Source: Plasmopara viticola (taxonomy: Eukaryota > Oomycota > Peronosporomycetes > Peronosporales > Peronosporaceae). From it: a stretch of 64,000 nt of DNA. The notes beneath the pieces are model-generated. The model was not told the origin of the DNA. It saw only the letters and a program-made list of their open reading frames with translations, and searched no databases. Made by a program: the position numbers and the translations under genes. The stretch is taken from assembly GCA_001695595.3 (NCBI GenBank), contig MBPM02000014.1, positions 620,001-684,000 of the forward strand, given 5' to 3'. This document shows positions 32,295 through 43,921 of the stretch, piece by piece (positions within the stretch are counted from its first letter, which is position 1; the number at the start of each line of letters is the position of its first letter).

Positions 32295-35200
32295 CTTATC
32301 TTGACAAACGCGGATATAGAGCACAACTCATTCAAGCTTATCGACCATCCATCAAAAGGTTTGACTTCGAGTCATTTTACTCAGATTTTAGCCTGTAAAC
32401 TTTAGCGATCAAGTTGATAGAAAACGGTAGCTAGGCAATTTTGCTGGATAAAAGTGTAATGAAATTAAATTATCTAATAAGTACAATAGTATTCCGGAGT
32501 TGATGGCATCGGATACGGGTCTGCGGATTTCTGGCTGCACTTTGGCAAGCGCTGCTTCAGAAATTATAATAAGCTTACTTGCTTGTACCAGGACCAGGCC
32601 TCTTTAGAACAGGTGATCGGAAGGAGCGAGTCTCCCATATAATTCAAATTGCACAGCGCAGTATGCATCACAATCGTAGCTTAGAAACTATTAAAAGCTG
32701 TGTTTGCACTCAACAACGCAGCCCGCGCGCTTACGAGCTTCATTTCCTTTCATCGGTGTCGTTATCTTCTAAAAGCAAAAAATATTTAAAGATAAAAAAC
32801 GCTCAAAAAATCAATTTAAACTGCGTCTTCAAATTCCGCGCAGTTTTTTATTTCTTTTTGCCCTCACGAATAGCTTAGTCAGCATGGAAAGTTTCGCGAT
32901 TTGCATCCGTGCAGAGTCAACATTTGATTAAAAAAGACACTTTTATAAGGTAAGATCGATAAATATGAACATGTTTCACCGGATCTCGTTTAGAAACGCA
33001 TTGTTTAAAGCAGACGTCTACCTTTTCAGGACGATGTCAATGCATTTGGACCGGGATTAAGTAAGCAAAAGGCTGTGCGAAGAGAGACAATGAAGAACCA
33101 CTCAATAAGTAAGCGACTTCTCGGAAGGCTTTAAACGCCCCACGCTGAGAGGCGCGATGGTTAGTTGGGCGGTAAAGCTTGACAGTTATATGACCAAAGA
33201 ATTATACTCCTTTCTTAGGACCTCAGGACTTTGGAGTCGCCTCAAAAATCTGCGACTTGACCATCACGTCCAACTTCAAGATTAGACTGTTAGCTCGCAC
33301 ATTCCAAAATTGTAGGAGCATTTTTATGGACAAGGCGTGAAACCTACGCGATATAGACGCTCCTTAATCTCCAGGATCGTCTGCAGTTTCTTGTCAAGTA
33401 AGTAGAGAATTTTGCACTATCATGTATGCTGCTACCTACTCGTTCGGTTCGGAAAGGATTCGCTCACTTTAGCCGATTGAGCGATTTCGGTCAGATTTTC
33501 CAAAGACCATTGCGGTACGGGTTTTAGAAAAGCGGATGTTTTGTAGATAATACTCGACTATTCTATATGTACGCTGAGGTATGATGGCTTCAACCGCCCT
33601 AAGAGCTTCTATCAAAGCGCCCGACTTAATATAACAAATAAGAAGAGTGGAATTTGAGGTGCTTTGTCTCTCACCCGCCAAGTGAGCAAGTTGCGAACAT
33701 AGCGTACGGAGGTAATGTTATCTGACAATAGTGAGTTAGTTTGGGCCGAAATACGATGCTATTTACTGAAATGTCACAAATAATCGCAGACATTTTGGTG
33801 CTTGAGAGTACTGAGCAGACATATTGCAAGCTATTTATTTCTCCAGTTTTCTTACGACTTCATGTGAGCGGTTAAGCGTAATAGATGCGGTGTGAAAGTC
33901 ATGCGCATAGCCGTAATAAGGCCGCGTTGAAGTAATGGATCTTTTAAAAAAAAAATTGTTTTCGCTACCTTTAAAGAGTTCTAGTGGCGAGCAAAGCAGA
34001 CGGCACGCTGATCGGCGTTATATTCTGAATTGTTTTATTCATCCCAATGATTCTTACTTTCTCATCGTGCTGTATTCGCTTAGAACACGTCACAAAGTTC
34101 ATCACCTGCTGTACTAGGGTAGTACAGGGCCTCTTCGCGAAAGGTATTCGTGCAAGAAAGCCTGCGGCGCTCCACTTTATCATTCCATCAATTCATACCC
34201 AAAAAAAGTTTTGCCCCCTGATGTATCTCATCGAAAACCAATAGAAAGCTTTGGTTTGGTATCAAGCAAATCATGCTTTATATGACTAGGACCTAAAAGT
34301 GCGGCTTATTAAATCGCAAATCTAACCCTTATGTTGAGGACGACACCTGGACTAAATATGACAACTGTAATCATGCAGATGCGTTTTTTTCTAAGCTCTA
34401 GACGAGAATTGTCAATAGTCAAAACCCATGCTTATAGCTTCAACAGCTGCAATTTTTCAACGATCAAAAAAGCAGCCTGAATATGCAGATATAAAAAGCC
34501 GTATTTAAATTAACGCCTTTTAAAAAACTTACACTCCTTCATGTCGACCACTGAGCAGACTTGATATATTTGCGTTGGGTTTGTGCAGCACGCGCGGATT
34601 CGTTACGATTCGGTTCGGACAGCCTAATGCTGGAGATTTACTAAACACTCCATTTCGCTTTAATCCTTACGCGCGATAGCCTGTGATACACACCGAGTCA
34701 AATGTAAATGAATGTATCGAAGTGTCGTAAATATTATCTCGTACACAGCCTTTAAAACTTAAATCTCGTCTAATGCTACAGCGTCGCTTCCAGACGATGT
34801 CATTATTAAATCCGAAACCTCAATCTTGGCACCATAAAAGCTTAAGAAACAGCGCACAATAAAACAAGGGAGCGGTGACAGTAGGATTTTATTGACGAAG
34901 AGCGCTTTTATAGAATATTTTATATTTCGAGCGTGAAAGTATCACATCACATTATAACTTATATAAAGCTAGCAGAATCGGGTACATGCGGTTGTGGTAT
35001 TAAGTGCTTTTGACCAGAGAATATGTTGACATTGTGAGTACGTGTCTGTGTCATAACATCCTACCTACTGTGTGAGGCCTCGATCGATCAAACATTCCTT
35101 GCAGCGCGAGGTATTTTTGCTTGGGCTTTTGCGAAAGAAAGTCACAGCCAATCGGACTTTAGCTTATTAAGTACTTGGTTAAGACCATATGATGCTTGAT

Positions 35201-37499
35201 AACGATTGCAGCTACATCTTGACCGAAGCCATACTAGTCTAAGACACCTGCACGTTTTCAGAATTTAATGATGAGGCAGTTCATGTAGTGCGTTATACAC
35301 ATTTGCATTTACTTCCACGAAAATTTTACCCAGGTCACAAGCAAGCGTGCTTGTTACGCTCTCCGAGTTAGGTTTAATGATCAAATTTTTGATTGATAAC
35401 TTGCCAGTTCAAATATCGCGTGGTATCTTCTTTGCTTGCTTTTTCCTACTTGCTACATCGCACTAAGAGCTATAAAAGACAGGAGGACATCACGTGCCCT
35501 CACGCTAAAATTCGTATGAATACGCTAAGAAGTAATTCTTCTTAGCGCATTCACACGAAATCGAGCCGACGAGTCAAATTGTCGATTCGCTAAATGGAGG
35601 CTTTTAGATCATTCGAGCAGCATGTGGCTTCCAGAAACATATGTGACGAGCGCCAGTACATAAAACTAATTTTGCATAAAACGAAAGTGGCATTTACTGC
35701 TTCTCGTGGCGACAGTCTGTAACTAAGAGAGACCGTCACGCGCAGACGTTTTTGCCACTTATGCGTATTTGTCGCGCGCAGCCTACTTGCACGCACTGCG
35801 TCACACCCATTGTTCTTCTAGCGTATATCATGCAAGCGAGATAGTAGCACAACTAAGGGCAAAGCTGAAAATCCTCTATTTATAGCATACATTGCATTAA
35901 ACTTGGGTGGGTCATATCGACTAACTACTAGCAAGGAACCCTCCAAAGTTTCTTTTCCAATAGCTCGAAGCAACCAGCTCTTATATAATATTGATTTCAG
36001 AAGCAGGGCAATCTGCATGTTCAGTAAGGAAGTAGTCATGCAGGCAATCTAGCGGTCTAGCAGCAAGTGGCCTGCGATCTGTCTAGCAGCGGTCCACCAA
36101 GCGACCTAGCGAGGTAACGAGATGCGAAGGCAACGCAATACGAAGCAAGAGGAAGCAAAACGAGGCTACACCGGGCAAATGGTCAGTTGGTCGAGGCTAG
36201 TGCAGACCAAGCAAGAATTTTGTAATTGACTTGACAATTGTATATGATATAAACGCTAATTTGAAAGAAAGCTGAGCTCCTGTGCTTTCTGAACATGTAC
36301 CAGCTGGTCTGTAAAGACTACGTGGCATGTAAATTTGTAGAATCGTGCTCTTTGTGTTACATTAGCTTTAGTTATATACGCTGAAGACATGTGTGAATGT
36401 TTTACTACTTCATTTTAGAACTCTGGTGATGTTTGGTATATTGCAATATTGCATTTGAGCAATGCTACTTCGTGGTATGTATTGTGGACTGTGTAAGAGT
36501 CACCAACACGCAATGTAAGGGAATAAAATTCGTCATCAGACCACGGTTCAATCGAATGTCCTCTCTGAGAGACTAAATGGAAGATACATGTATCATACCA
36601 GTCGCGATCTGTCTACGTACAAGAACAACCAAGATCTCTCAAGTATAAGATCAGCTGTCATATACCAATTACATGAGAGAAACGTGTGATTTTGACGTGT
36701 ATAAAGGCTAGCAATTACTCGTCGTATGAATTTGTTCATTTCGCAAGTCCGGAAAGACTGCAGACCAATTCTTTCCAAAGAATGTAGGGCTATTAGAGAT
36801 TATTGAGCGTAGAAAAGCGAGAAACCTAAACTACGAAATTTTCTTAGACAGCGTGTACTTGTGGTAATAAAGATTTTGTATGCAGACTTTATTTGCATGA
36901 AAAAACACGTCTACCCGAAGCTAAAATTTGCATAATGACGTGACCATCTTTAAGTCTACCAGCTCAAATTCTGAGCATGGGAGGAAGCTCATACATAGGC
37001 AACAGTTGCATTTATTATTTATGACCTAACGTGCTATCTAGAGCTCAAGACACACAACATATATCCATCCTTCATACCGCCAAAACAAAAAAGCCGTTAC
37101 TGGTACTTTCACTATTATCGGATATTTTCCTAAGCGAATCAAAAGTATGAGGCACTATATGTGGTCTGGGGGCTTGCCAAAATTGACAACAGCCTTTAGA
37201 TCACAAGAGTGCACGTGCCCGGCTCCTCGAGTAACTCGAGACTTACCGTAAGTTACATACGGACGAGAAGGTGCCAATCAAGTCATATTACGAAACAATT
37301 GCGCAAACAAAAATTAAAAATTGTCGAGATTGCAGTAACAGTAACAGAATCCACTTATAGACAGAGTGCCGAAAGAGTACATGTCGACAATACCAACGGC
37401 GAAAAAGACTTTTTCTGAGGCGATAATTTCCTTTTCTCTCCTTGCGATTGTAGATAATGTTAGCACCGTACGGGCAATGATTCATCGGATTGGGTATAG
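32295..37499. other. Gene-poor desert downstream of the LINE
   Basis: About 5.2 kb of AT-rich sequence with short frames and no recognised domain. A strong hairpin at 35511-35559 is listed separately. The frame at 33469-33681 (-) has helical character but no identifiable family. Confidence 0.55.
35511..35559 (-). repeat. 22-bp inverted repeat (hairpin) with 5-nt loop
   Basis: Left arm 35511-35532 and right arm 35538-35559 are complementary at 20 of 22 positions with loop TAATT. Both mismatches are A.C in plus-strand RNA but become G.U wobbles if the minus strand is transcribed. It could be a small-RNA hairpin, a terminator-like structure or a snap-back remnant of a transposon. No gene boundary is nearby. 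Confidence 0.75.
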
Positions 37500-38770
37500 C
37501 TCCGCCGATGTATAGAAATACTAAAATCTGGCTCGAGGCATCATGCGTAGTTCTTTTCTTATCGGAACCGATGGCACGGAAAAAGAGTAAGCTTCCCACC
37601 TTACACTGAAAACCAGCGTAAGCGAGTCACGTTGTTGACCTATGTTAGTGAATCCATCCGTGAAATGTACTAAGGCTAGCTGTCCTTGGCTACGCCTAAT
37701 TTCTTTCTGGTGGCCAATGTCAATTAACCTTGCAGCGATAGCGGACGTCCTTGCCACCAATGTCTGCTGTTGTTGTCTTAATTGTCGCGCAATAATTTGT
37801 TTCTTGCCAGTCACAAATCCAGAAGATTCGCTACTTCTTACATTACAAGTTTTAATAGATTACCGTACAACCTTTAAGTCACTCAAAAAAATTCGCATGT
37901 CTAGCTCATACCTGACTTTAAGCTGTACATTACAAGGAAGAAGAAGAACCTAAACATTATTTTGCGAGCGAGAAGGCGACCATTTCTTAATGCTGAAAAA
38001 CGCATTGCTGGTGTACACTTTTTCCCCAAATTGCAGAATTTGATTTAATTACTTATAAAAATCAGAGCTACGTAAAGCCTAAATCAAATAATTTATAATT
38101 TTTATCTTGTTTTACACGTCGACTTCCTTGAGACTGGAAAGGCTTGGCAGCTGCTCATTGATACACCGTTTATCTTTCTGCCCCACAACTGTGGTTATCT
38201 AGCACGCGAACTGCGCTTTCGCCTTCGGGCACTTAAAATGCGTATCGTACGAGATTGAATTTGTTGGTGTGACTGTTCGTCTGAGGATGATCTACTATTG
38301 GCATCAACAAGTTGCTTTTAGTAATAAAAACAGCGGTTGCCAAAATGCAGCTATAATCCTTGAGTCTTTATTCGACGTCGTCGTGTACACGACGACGTTC
38401 TATTTTCATACCGTGCCAGATGCACTATCATGCTTAGACGGTTTTATCTCTGTATTTTCGCTATACTTCGGACGAAGTTGAGACGTCAAACGGTAAGCCG
38501 ATACAGGCACGATCTGCAAAAGAGCTGACATCCAAGCTGCGAGCTTGACCCTATGACAGTATGCAAAGGTCCTCACATACTTGGCCACTTACTTGTACAT
38601 ATGGGGCCGCCAATATGTGGTAGAAACCAAAAACGTTATTTCTCAGTCCAAATACCCGCAAATAAAATAGCCTTTTGCCTCCATAAGTATACCGTACTTT
38701 GAAGCCTCATCGATCATAAGAACGGCTCAGCCTGAATCTGTCGAGTCCATCCTGTATTGAAGCAGATCGG
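37500..38770 (-). pseudogene. Ty3/Gypsy integrase relic
   Basis: Reading the minus strand: YWRPHMYK, stop, VAKYVRTFAYCHRVK (HHCC zinc domain, near 38640-38530), then LLQIVPVSA (linker), TSNKDSRIIAAFWQPLF and HPQTNSHTN (integrase core, near 38390-38270). A C-terminal part with LALVHFTDGF follows near 37650. The order and spacing are those of a Gypsy integrase. The zinc-domain His positions are lost and stops and frame changes are frequent, so it is long dead. The LTRs were not found. Confidence 0.75.
38375..38398. repeat. Perfect 24-bp palindrome
   Basis: ACGTCGTCGTGT is followed directly by its own reverse complement with no spacer. It lies inside the degraded integrase core. It may be chance divergence or a small inverted duplication. 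Confidence 0.8.
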
Positions 38771-41701
38771 CTGCTCACGCCTAATGATACAACTGCGGTC
38801 GCGGTTGCGAAATGAAAGATTCGCTTTGGTATCCTCGCATGCGAGTAAAAATTGCACAAAGGGCTTCAGGCTGTTGTCTCGAATCGTGCTTTGCAAATTT
38901 AGTCGTCAATAGAGCTTTTGACTTTGCTGATGTGAGCCGAATCGTGTTCTGACTTGCGCAGAAGACCTTTGGTTAGTATACTTGATATGCCGACGTAATA
39001 TCCGACATGAAAGTTAACATGAGAGCCATTTTTTCATGTGTTAGAAGAAGTTTGGCGTGTTTATCACCGTCCGTAAGGATATTTGGTCAAAACAAGCTCC
39101 TATGGATTGCTTATATTCCGTCTGGCAGCCCAAACCGGCCTGTACTACGGCAAGATGACTCACTTATGACCGTTGTCCACTAGTTGCACTATGACGCAAT
39201 CGATGTTAAATCAGATTCTTGCAAAGCAAAAAAATCTTAATTTATCTGCCGCGAAGACTCATTTTTTTAATTTCAGCGTGTATTTAAACCTCTTGACCTT
39301 CTGCTGATCACCTTTCCGTATTGGTCAAAGAAAGTGTGCTTTATGACTAACTTGTACCATCGTGTGTTGAAGGAGTCGAAAAAGTAAGCTAAAACGACAC
39401 ATCTACACCCATAGCATGCTGCTAGGTGTACGTATGAATGTGAGAGGTAGATCTCACGCTATCTTTAAATATTATAGCGGTCATCTACCGAATCCTGTGC
39501 ACTATACAGCGCGCACCTGAACATGCTGCGAGGCATGTCTTCACTTAAATGGGTTTTTATGCAGTAACCATTCCACTGCCTATCTCATTAAGCACGAACC
39601 AGTCGCCACTTTATCTAAGCTATTCAAAAACAAAAGTCAGTAACGAGTGCGGCAAACTCGACTTCAACAGCATGCCGTTTTTCTGCCTTTTCGACGAAGA
39701 AGGTATCAATGAGCTCACATTGCTCTTGTGAAAGTGGCCATTCCTCGATGAACCTCCCCACTTCTCTATAGTGTGGAAGGATGTGGACACTGCGTCTAGT
39801 CTCCCTCAGTATAGCTCACCCGCGACTTTTAAGTTGAGGACCAAGGACAAAATTATGCCTTCATTTTGATTTCAATCTATTACCAATGTGAGACTTCCGA
39901 ATTACAAAGTATATACGATTCGCGTCAAGCTCTTTTAAGGTCAATATCTGTGGCACCAAGCAAGCATCCCTTTGGAAAATACCTTTTATAACACAACGAT
40001 CAGTTATACTGTCTTTCATTTCTGTGGGTAAGACATTTTTTGTCATCCACAGATTTCTTCATGAAGTCTTGAAATCGACTACTTATCGTTCTCCCGCTAT
40101 TTCGCGGAGCTATGTCATCCGCCTATGGTATCCACACAAGAGATTGTGTAACCCACTGTCTTTAGCGGTTGTATGTAACCCGCTCGCAAGATTTTGCCGC
40201 TCGTAGTTGGTTGCGCCATGTTGCCTACTTGTCGGACAATGGAAACTTCTGAAAGCTTTGTGTCTTGCGTTATTGGCAGTCCATGCACAAGCCGAACTTC
40301 ATTACGTCGTATCGTTTCCCCTGGTAAAGACATATGTAACTTCGATATATTCCGTATTTTTTGACGTGTCAAAGGAGCTCTACGTCTAGTAGGATCGGAA
40401 TTACCACTAATGAAAGGCCTTTTAAGCGTGATTGGACTCTTAATACTTAGCGCCTAGCTTTACACGGCTCGTCATGTTCCAGCCGTGGCATGCCCAGTTA
40501 AAATTGGTGCTTGGTCGTGTCAATATTGAAAACTGACAGTCGAAATTCTCCAACGTTGCAGTCACGTCTAGTTCTGGATGCGTCAGAGATAATCAAGATT
40601 TAAATTGAGATTCTGCACGCTTATACATTTCCAAGTACAAGAACAGTCCAATATCGCTGGTTGTCTTCTTCGAGAGCTGTCAAGCTCTTAAATGCTAAGT
40701 TTTCGTGGTGATTATTGTCCACCCACCCACCATGGAGACTTACATCTTCGGTAGAGTGGCCTGCCCCTTTTGGTCATGATTTTTTTCTGGCTTCAAGAAG
40801 GAGACAACCATTGAAAGCCTTGGGCAAGACAAAGGCTTGCTTGATTGTGACAGGCACAATTATTGTATTACAGGTCTTATAACACAAAAACAAAGGACAG
40901 AAACGCACGCTTAAATAAGTGTCCCTGGCAACAACGCATCGATAAGTGGATGCCGACAAGTGTCATCAAAAATCAAATGTAAGTATGCTTTTAAACCCAA
41001 AAAGATTGTTACGTTGGAAATCAATGCATTGAATGATGGTTTTATTCCTTTAAAGAGGTGTATCTCAATTGTCATGATCTATATTACACCCCTGCGCATT
41101 TACTTGCGATTAAGGAGTAGGCATTGCTTTAGTTGGCAAGGCTGAAGTCTATAATGATTGGACTTCTAGCAAATTCATGAGCACTACTACATAGATAAAA
41201 AATATGACCAACCTTGTTGCGAACGAGCAAGCCTGTATGCTTCAAAAAGCGAATTTTTTGCTTCTTTCATCGTTGCTGCCTGCATTTTGAAGAGTTAGTG
41301 CGAAATAAGCATACCCTTAGGCCACAGTCATCTTGACTTGGACCCCAAATAAAGGACGCCAACTCCCCGAATTTATGAATATGTTGATGAACTCAACTTT
41401 ACTTGTAACCACAAGCTGACGAAACTTTAAGATTGCCGGAATCTGGGTGCCACGTTGTTGTCATTGGCTTTTTTTTGCAAGATTTGCAGATAATGATTAT
41501 CAGAATGAGTAGATACCGGTATTCTTGGTCTGGTATAGGGTGGCAAAGTATTTGCTGAATATTCTCTCGTGTACGTGTCCGCTGACAATGAAGCTTCCGA
41601 TGGCGTTCGTCGCAACTATGTGCGCTGCTGCAAAGGTGGTTTCGCACTCTTCTGAGGGTGTAGCAATCTGTAGCAGCTTGAATGGACCATTTTGTCAAGG
41701 G
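38771..41701. other. Gene-poor desert with an unclassified repeat
   Basis: About 2.9 kb. The stretch 39640-40020 shares sequence with 62770-63190 and is listed on its own. Elsewhere there is only AT-rich sequence with short frames. The small frame 40207-40389 starts with a hydrophobic segment but shows nothing else. Confidence 0.5.
39640..40020 (-). repeat. Decayed repeat, copy A of an unclassified family
   Basis: On the minus strand two coding-like islands read ITDRCVIKGIFQRDACLVPQ (near 40000) and QCELIDTFF (near 39710). Both have counterparts in the same order at 62770-63190 (PTDRCVMVGA and KCELIDAFF), with matching DNA such as ATCAATGAGCTCACAT and ACACAACGATCAGTT. Between the islands the two copies no longer align by eye. 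Probably an old transposon coding region; family unknown. Confidence 0.55.
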
Positions 41702-42506
41702 ATGGGCTCTGAATTTATGGTAGCGCCGCCGCACACGAGGCAAAATCTCGACGTCGACGACGAGGTGAGATTTTTTGCCTTCATTCCATTTATAACTGGA
41801 TGGAAGTGCTGCGTGTTGTTTGCTTGCTGGCAGTTTGTGCTTTTAATATGCAATATTAATTGATTTGTGTGATTCAAGGAGATTGGACTCGCGAAAAATG
41901 TGAGAATTGAAAAAATTCTAAAGCAATACGAGATGGAAAAGACCGAGAATGTGGATGATAAGGATTTCTTACGGAAGTTTAAGGTGCTGCTGGAGGAAAG
42001 CATAGCGCAACTGGACTGGGAGAAAGAGGATGACGACAAGAGTGTAACGACCAGCGCAGTCGAGTCGAGCAGCACGAATGCTGCGTTGGAGTTGCTTAGG
42101 CTGATGAATGGAGACGAGCTGAAGGTACATCAATACTTTATGAAACATGTAGAAATCAAAGCCGAATTATGAATCGCACTGAATGTAGGAGTTTTTCGAG
42201 ATTGCGCTGGATGAGGTGCTGGTGGCTGGAGAAGCGGCGTTACGGGAGCTGTCACCTCATACACTGGAGGGTCTTCACATCACAATTCATCAATTCAAGG
42301 CTTTGCGAAATTACTCGACCTATCATTTCCAGCAGCTTGATGAATTGGAGCTCATTTCAATTCGCTTTAAATTCGCCACAGATCGTCTCGAGGAACTGCA
42401 GCAGGCGTTTGAGAATCTAGTGATCGCCGACAATGCAAAGGACCGACAAGTGGCCTTTGAGACCGCAGTCTACCTATTTCAACTCGCACAGGAAGACACA
42501 ATGTGA
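41702..42506 (+). CDS. Unknown conserved-looking helical protein
   Basis: Three exons, 41702-41764, 41879-42124 and 42189-42506, give 208 aa from MGSEFMVAPP. The sequence is charged and helical: GLAKNVRIEKILKQYEMEK, DKDFLRKFKVLLEESIAQL, an acidic/Ser stretch, then FFEIALDEVLVAGEAALREL and DELELISIRFKFATDRLEEL, ending AVYLFQLAQEDTM. No known domain recognised. Even amino-acid composition and clean phase across introns argue that it is real. Alternatives: an in-frame ATG at 41588 adds 38 residues, and a later donor at 42149 would keep 8 more codons but leave only a 40-nt intron. The stop is 79 bp before the ZRANB2 start, so the two genes are tightly packed in tandem. Confidence 0.65.
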
Positions 42507-42585
42507 CGAAGGCGGGAATCAGATCTGAGGTAGCACCTCTGTGTAGATTTACATATTTTACGATTGCTTATTCTAAATAAAGGGA

Positions 42586-43788
42586 ATGGCAGGCCACGGC
42601 GGGCGGCAAATTGCAGACGGAGACTGGGCTTGTCCCAATCCTGGGTACACCCTCTGACGTCTTAGCTTGTGGTTTGCCCTTCACACGTTTATTCCTAATT
42701 GCTTGATTGTCTACAGCTGCTCTAATGTAAACTTTGCCCGTCGAAACTCGTGCAATCGGTGTCAGACACCACGACCTGAAGGCTTGTTCGGTGACAAGAC
42801 GAAAGCAAGAGGAGAAATTGATACTCGAGGCCCACCAGGGCTTTTCCATCCTGGAGACTGGACGTGTAACACGTAAAAAGCTGCGAATTAAAAAGTGAGA
42901 CTAATAAAGGCGCTTATGCACTTATCGGTGTGCTCGTGGTAGATGCGGCAATGTCAATTGGGAGCGACGCGCAGAGTGCAACATGTGCAAAACCTCCAAG
43001 CCAGGGACGGCAGGACCGGTGAAAGCTTGTGTTGGTAGGTGATACAGAGACCAAGAGGCTGAAATGGTTGTGGGCTTTTCAGGACGAGAAGCGCGACGGA
43101 GCGGGTGGGGGCTTTAATGAGCGTCAGGAACGGTGCGACAATGAATTGACAATTACTACGCGTCATTAGTGTTGTATTGACACGGCTGGTGCTGCTTGAA
43201 GGGTTGCGTCGGCAAAGACAGAGGTGGGGGAAGATGGTTACGATGACTTTGGCATAAGGAAGAAGGTAAGAATGTGAAATTGATATTTTTTTCTACAGCG
43301 TGGTAAGTGAACTAATGCATTTATTGGTCTTTTAGAAGGTGAAAGCATCCAAAGCTGAGCGCGAGGCTGCAGCGCTGGCTCGGCTGCAGCAATCGTACGG
43401 GTACGCTAAGAGACATTGTCACGCTGACTGCACTTTAACTCAGCTGCTATGTAGCGCCATTTTCCAGCCAACTCAACGCGTTAAGGACTCCACATTGATG
43501 CATAAGGAGAATCCAGAAGAAGCGACACTCGAAGGTTCTAATGCACATGTGTCTCAAAGCTTAAATGAGAAGCTTCGACGCAGCCGCTCGCCTGCAAAAT
43601 CGACAAATTCTTCTAAATTGCGGAGTCGAAGCCGCGACCGCAGCCGTCGTAATTCGAGCCGAGAGAAAAGTGACCGGCGCAATCGTAGTCCGGCAGGCAG
43701 GAGCCGAGATCGACGTCGAAGTCATAGCCGCAATGGTCGAGATAGCCGGGATCGAGACCGAAGTCGACGTGATAGACGTTACCGGTAA
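42586..43788 (+). CDS. ZRANB2: ZRANB2-like splicing factor (two RanBP2 zinc fingers, RS tail)
   Basis: Six exons (42586-42644, 42717-42872, 42943-43030, 43083-43132, 43202-43265, 43336-43788) join in phase to 289 aa. Finger 1 is W14-A-C16...C21-x3-N25-x6-C32-x2-C35; finger 2 is W68-T-C70-x2-C73-x3-N77-x6-C84-x2-C87. Then comes GGGFNERQER, an acidic EVGEDGYDDFGIRKKK, and a C-terminal Arg/Ser repeat tail. This order is exactly that of animal ZRANB2, whose fingers bind GGU-containing RNA and which works in alternative splicing in the nucleus. The GGGFNER and DGxxDxFG motifs appear only after splicing, which supports the intron calls; the third donor (GTTGGT at 43031) is the least certain. It is convergent with the bZIP gene, 133 bp apart. 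Confidence 0.88.
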
Positions 43789-43921
43789 TTCTCGCCTATT
43801 GTATCAACCTCAGTCGTGTCACTTTGAAATATTGCAACTCCAAATTTTTAATTGCTGACCTTTTAATTACTTTATTATTCTTAAGAATGTACAAAAGAAT
43901 AACCATGGAGCATCTTATTGA

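Larger units (their letters stand above)
25850..32300 (+). mobile_element. Degraded LINE (non-LTR retrotransposon) with ORF1, endonuclease, RT
   Basis: A GC-richer block of ~6.4 kb unlike its AT-rich surroundings. In order it holds a probable 5' UTR (from a C-rich tract near 25880), ORF1 (26307-27476), a broken stretch (27477-28200), an AP-type endonuclease, a reverse transcriptase and a C-terminal zinc-knuckle region ending at 32294. The layout matches the L1/Tx1-like group. No poly-A or clear target duplication was found at either edge, so both limits are estimates. A 7-bp CAAGCTT occurs near both edges but is too short to trust. Multiple stops and frameshifts in ORF2 mean it cannot move by itself. 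Confidence 0.85.

Noticed and set aside
40207..40389. 60-aa frame with a signal-peptide-like start
   Set aside because: Hydrophobic start (LLKALCLALLAVHAQA) but a very short remainder, no effector motif, no homologue recognised, and it sits among decayed repeats.
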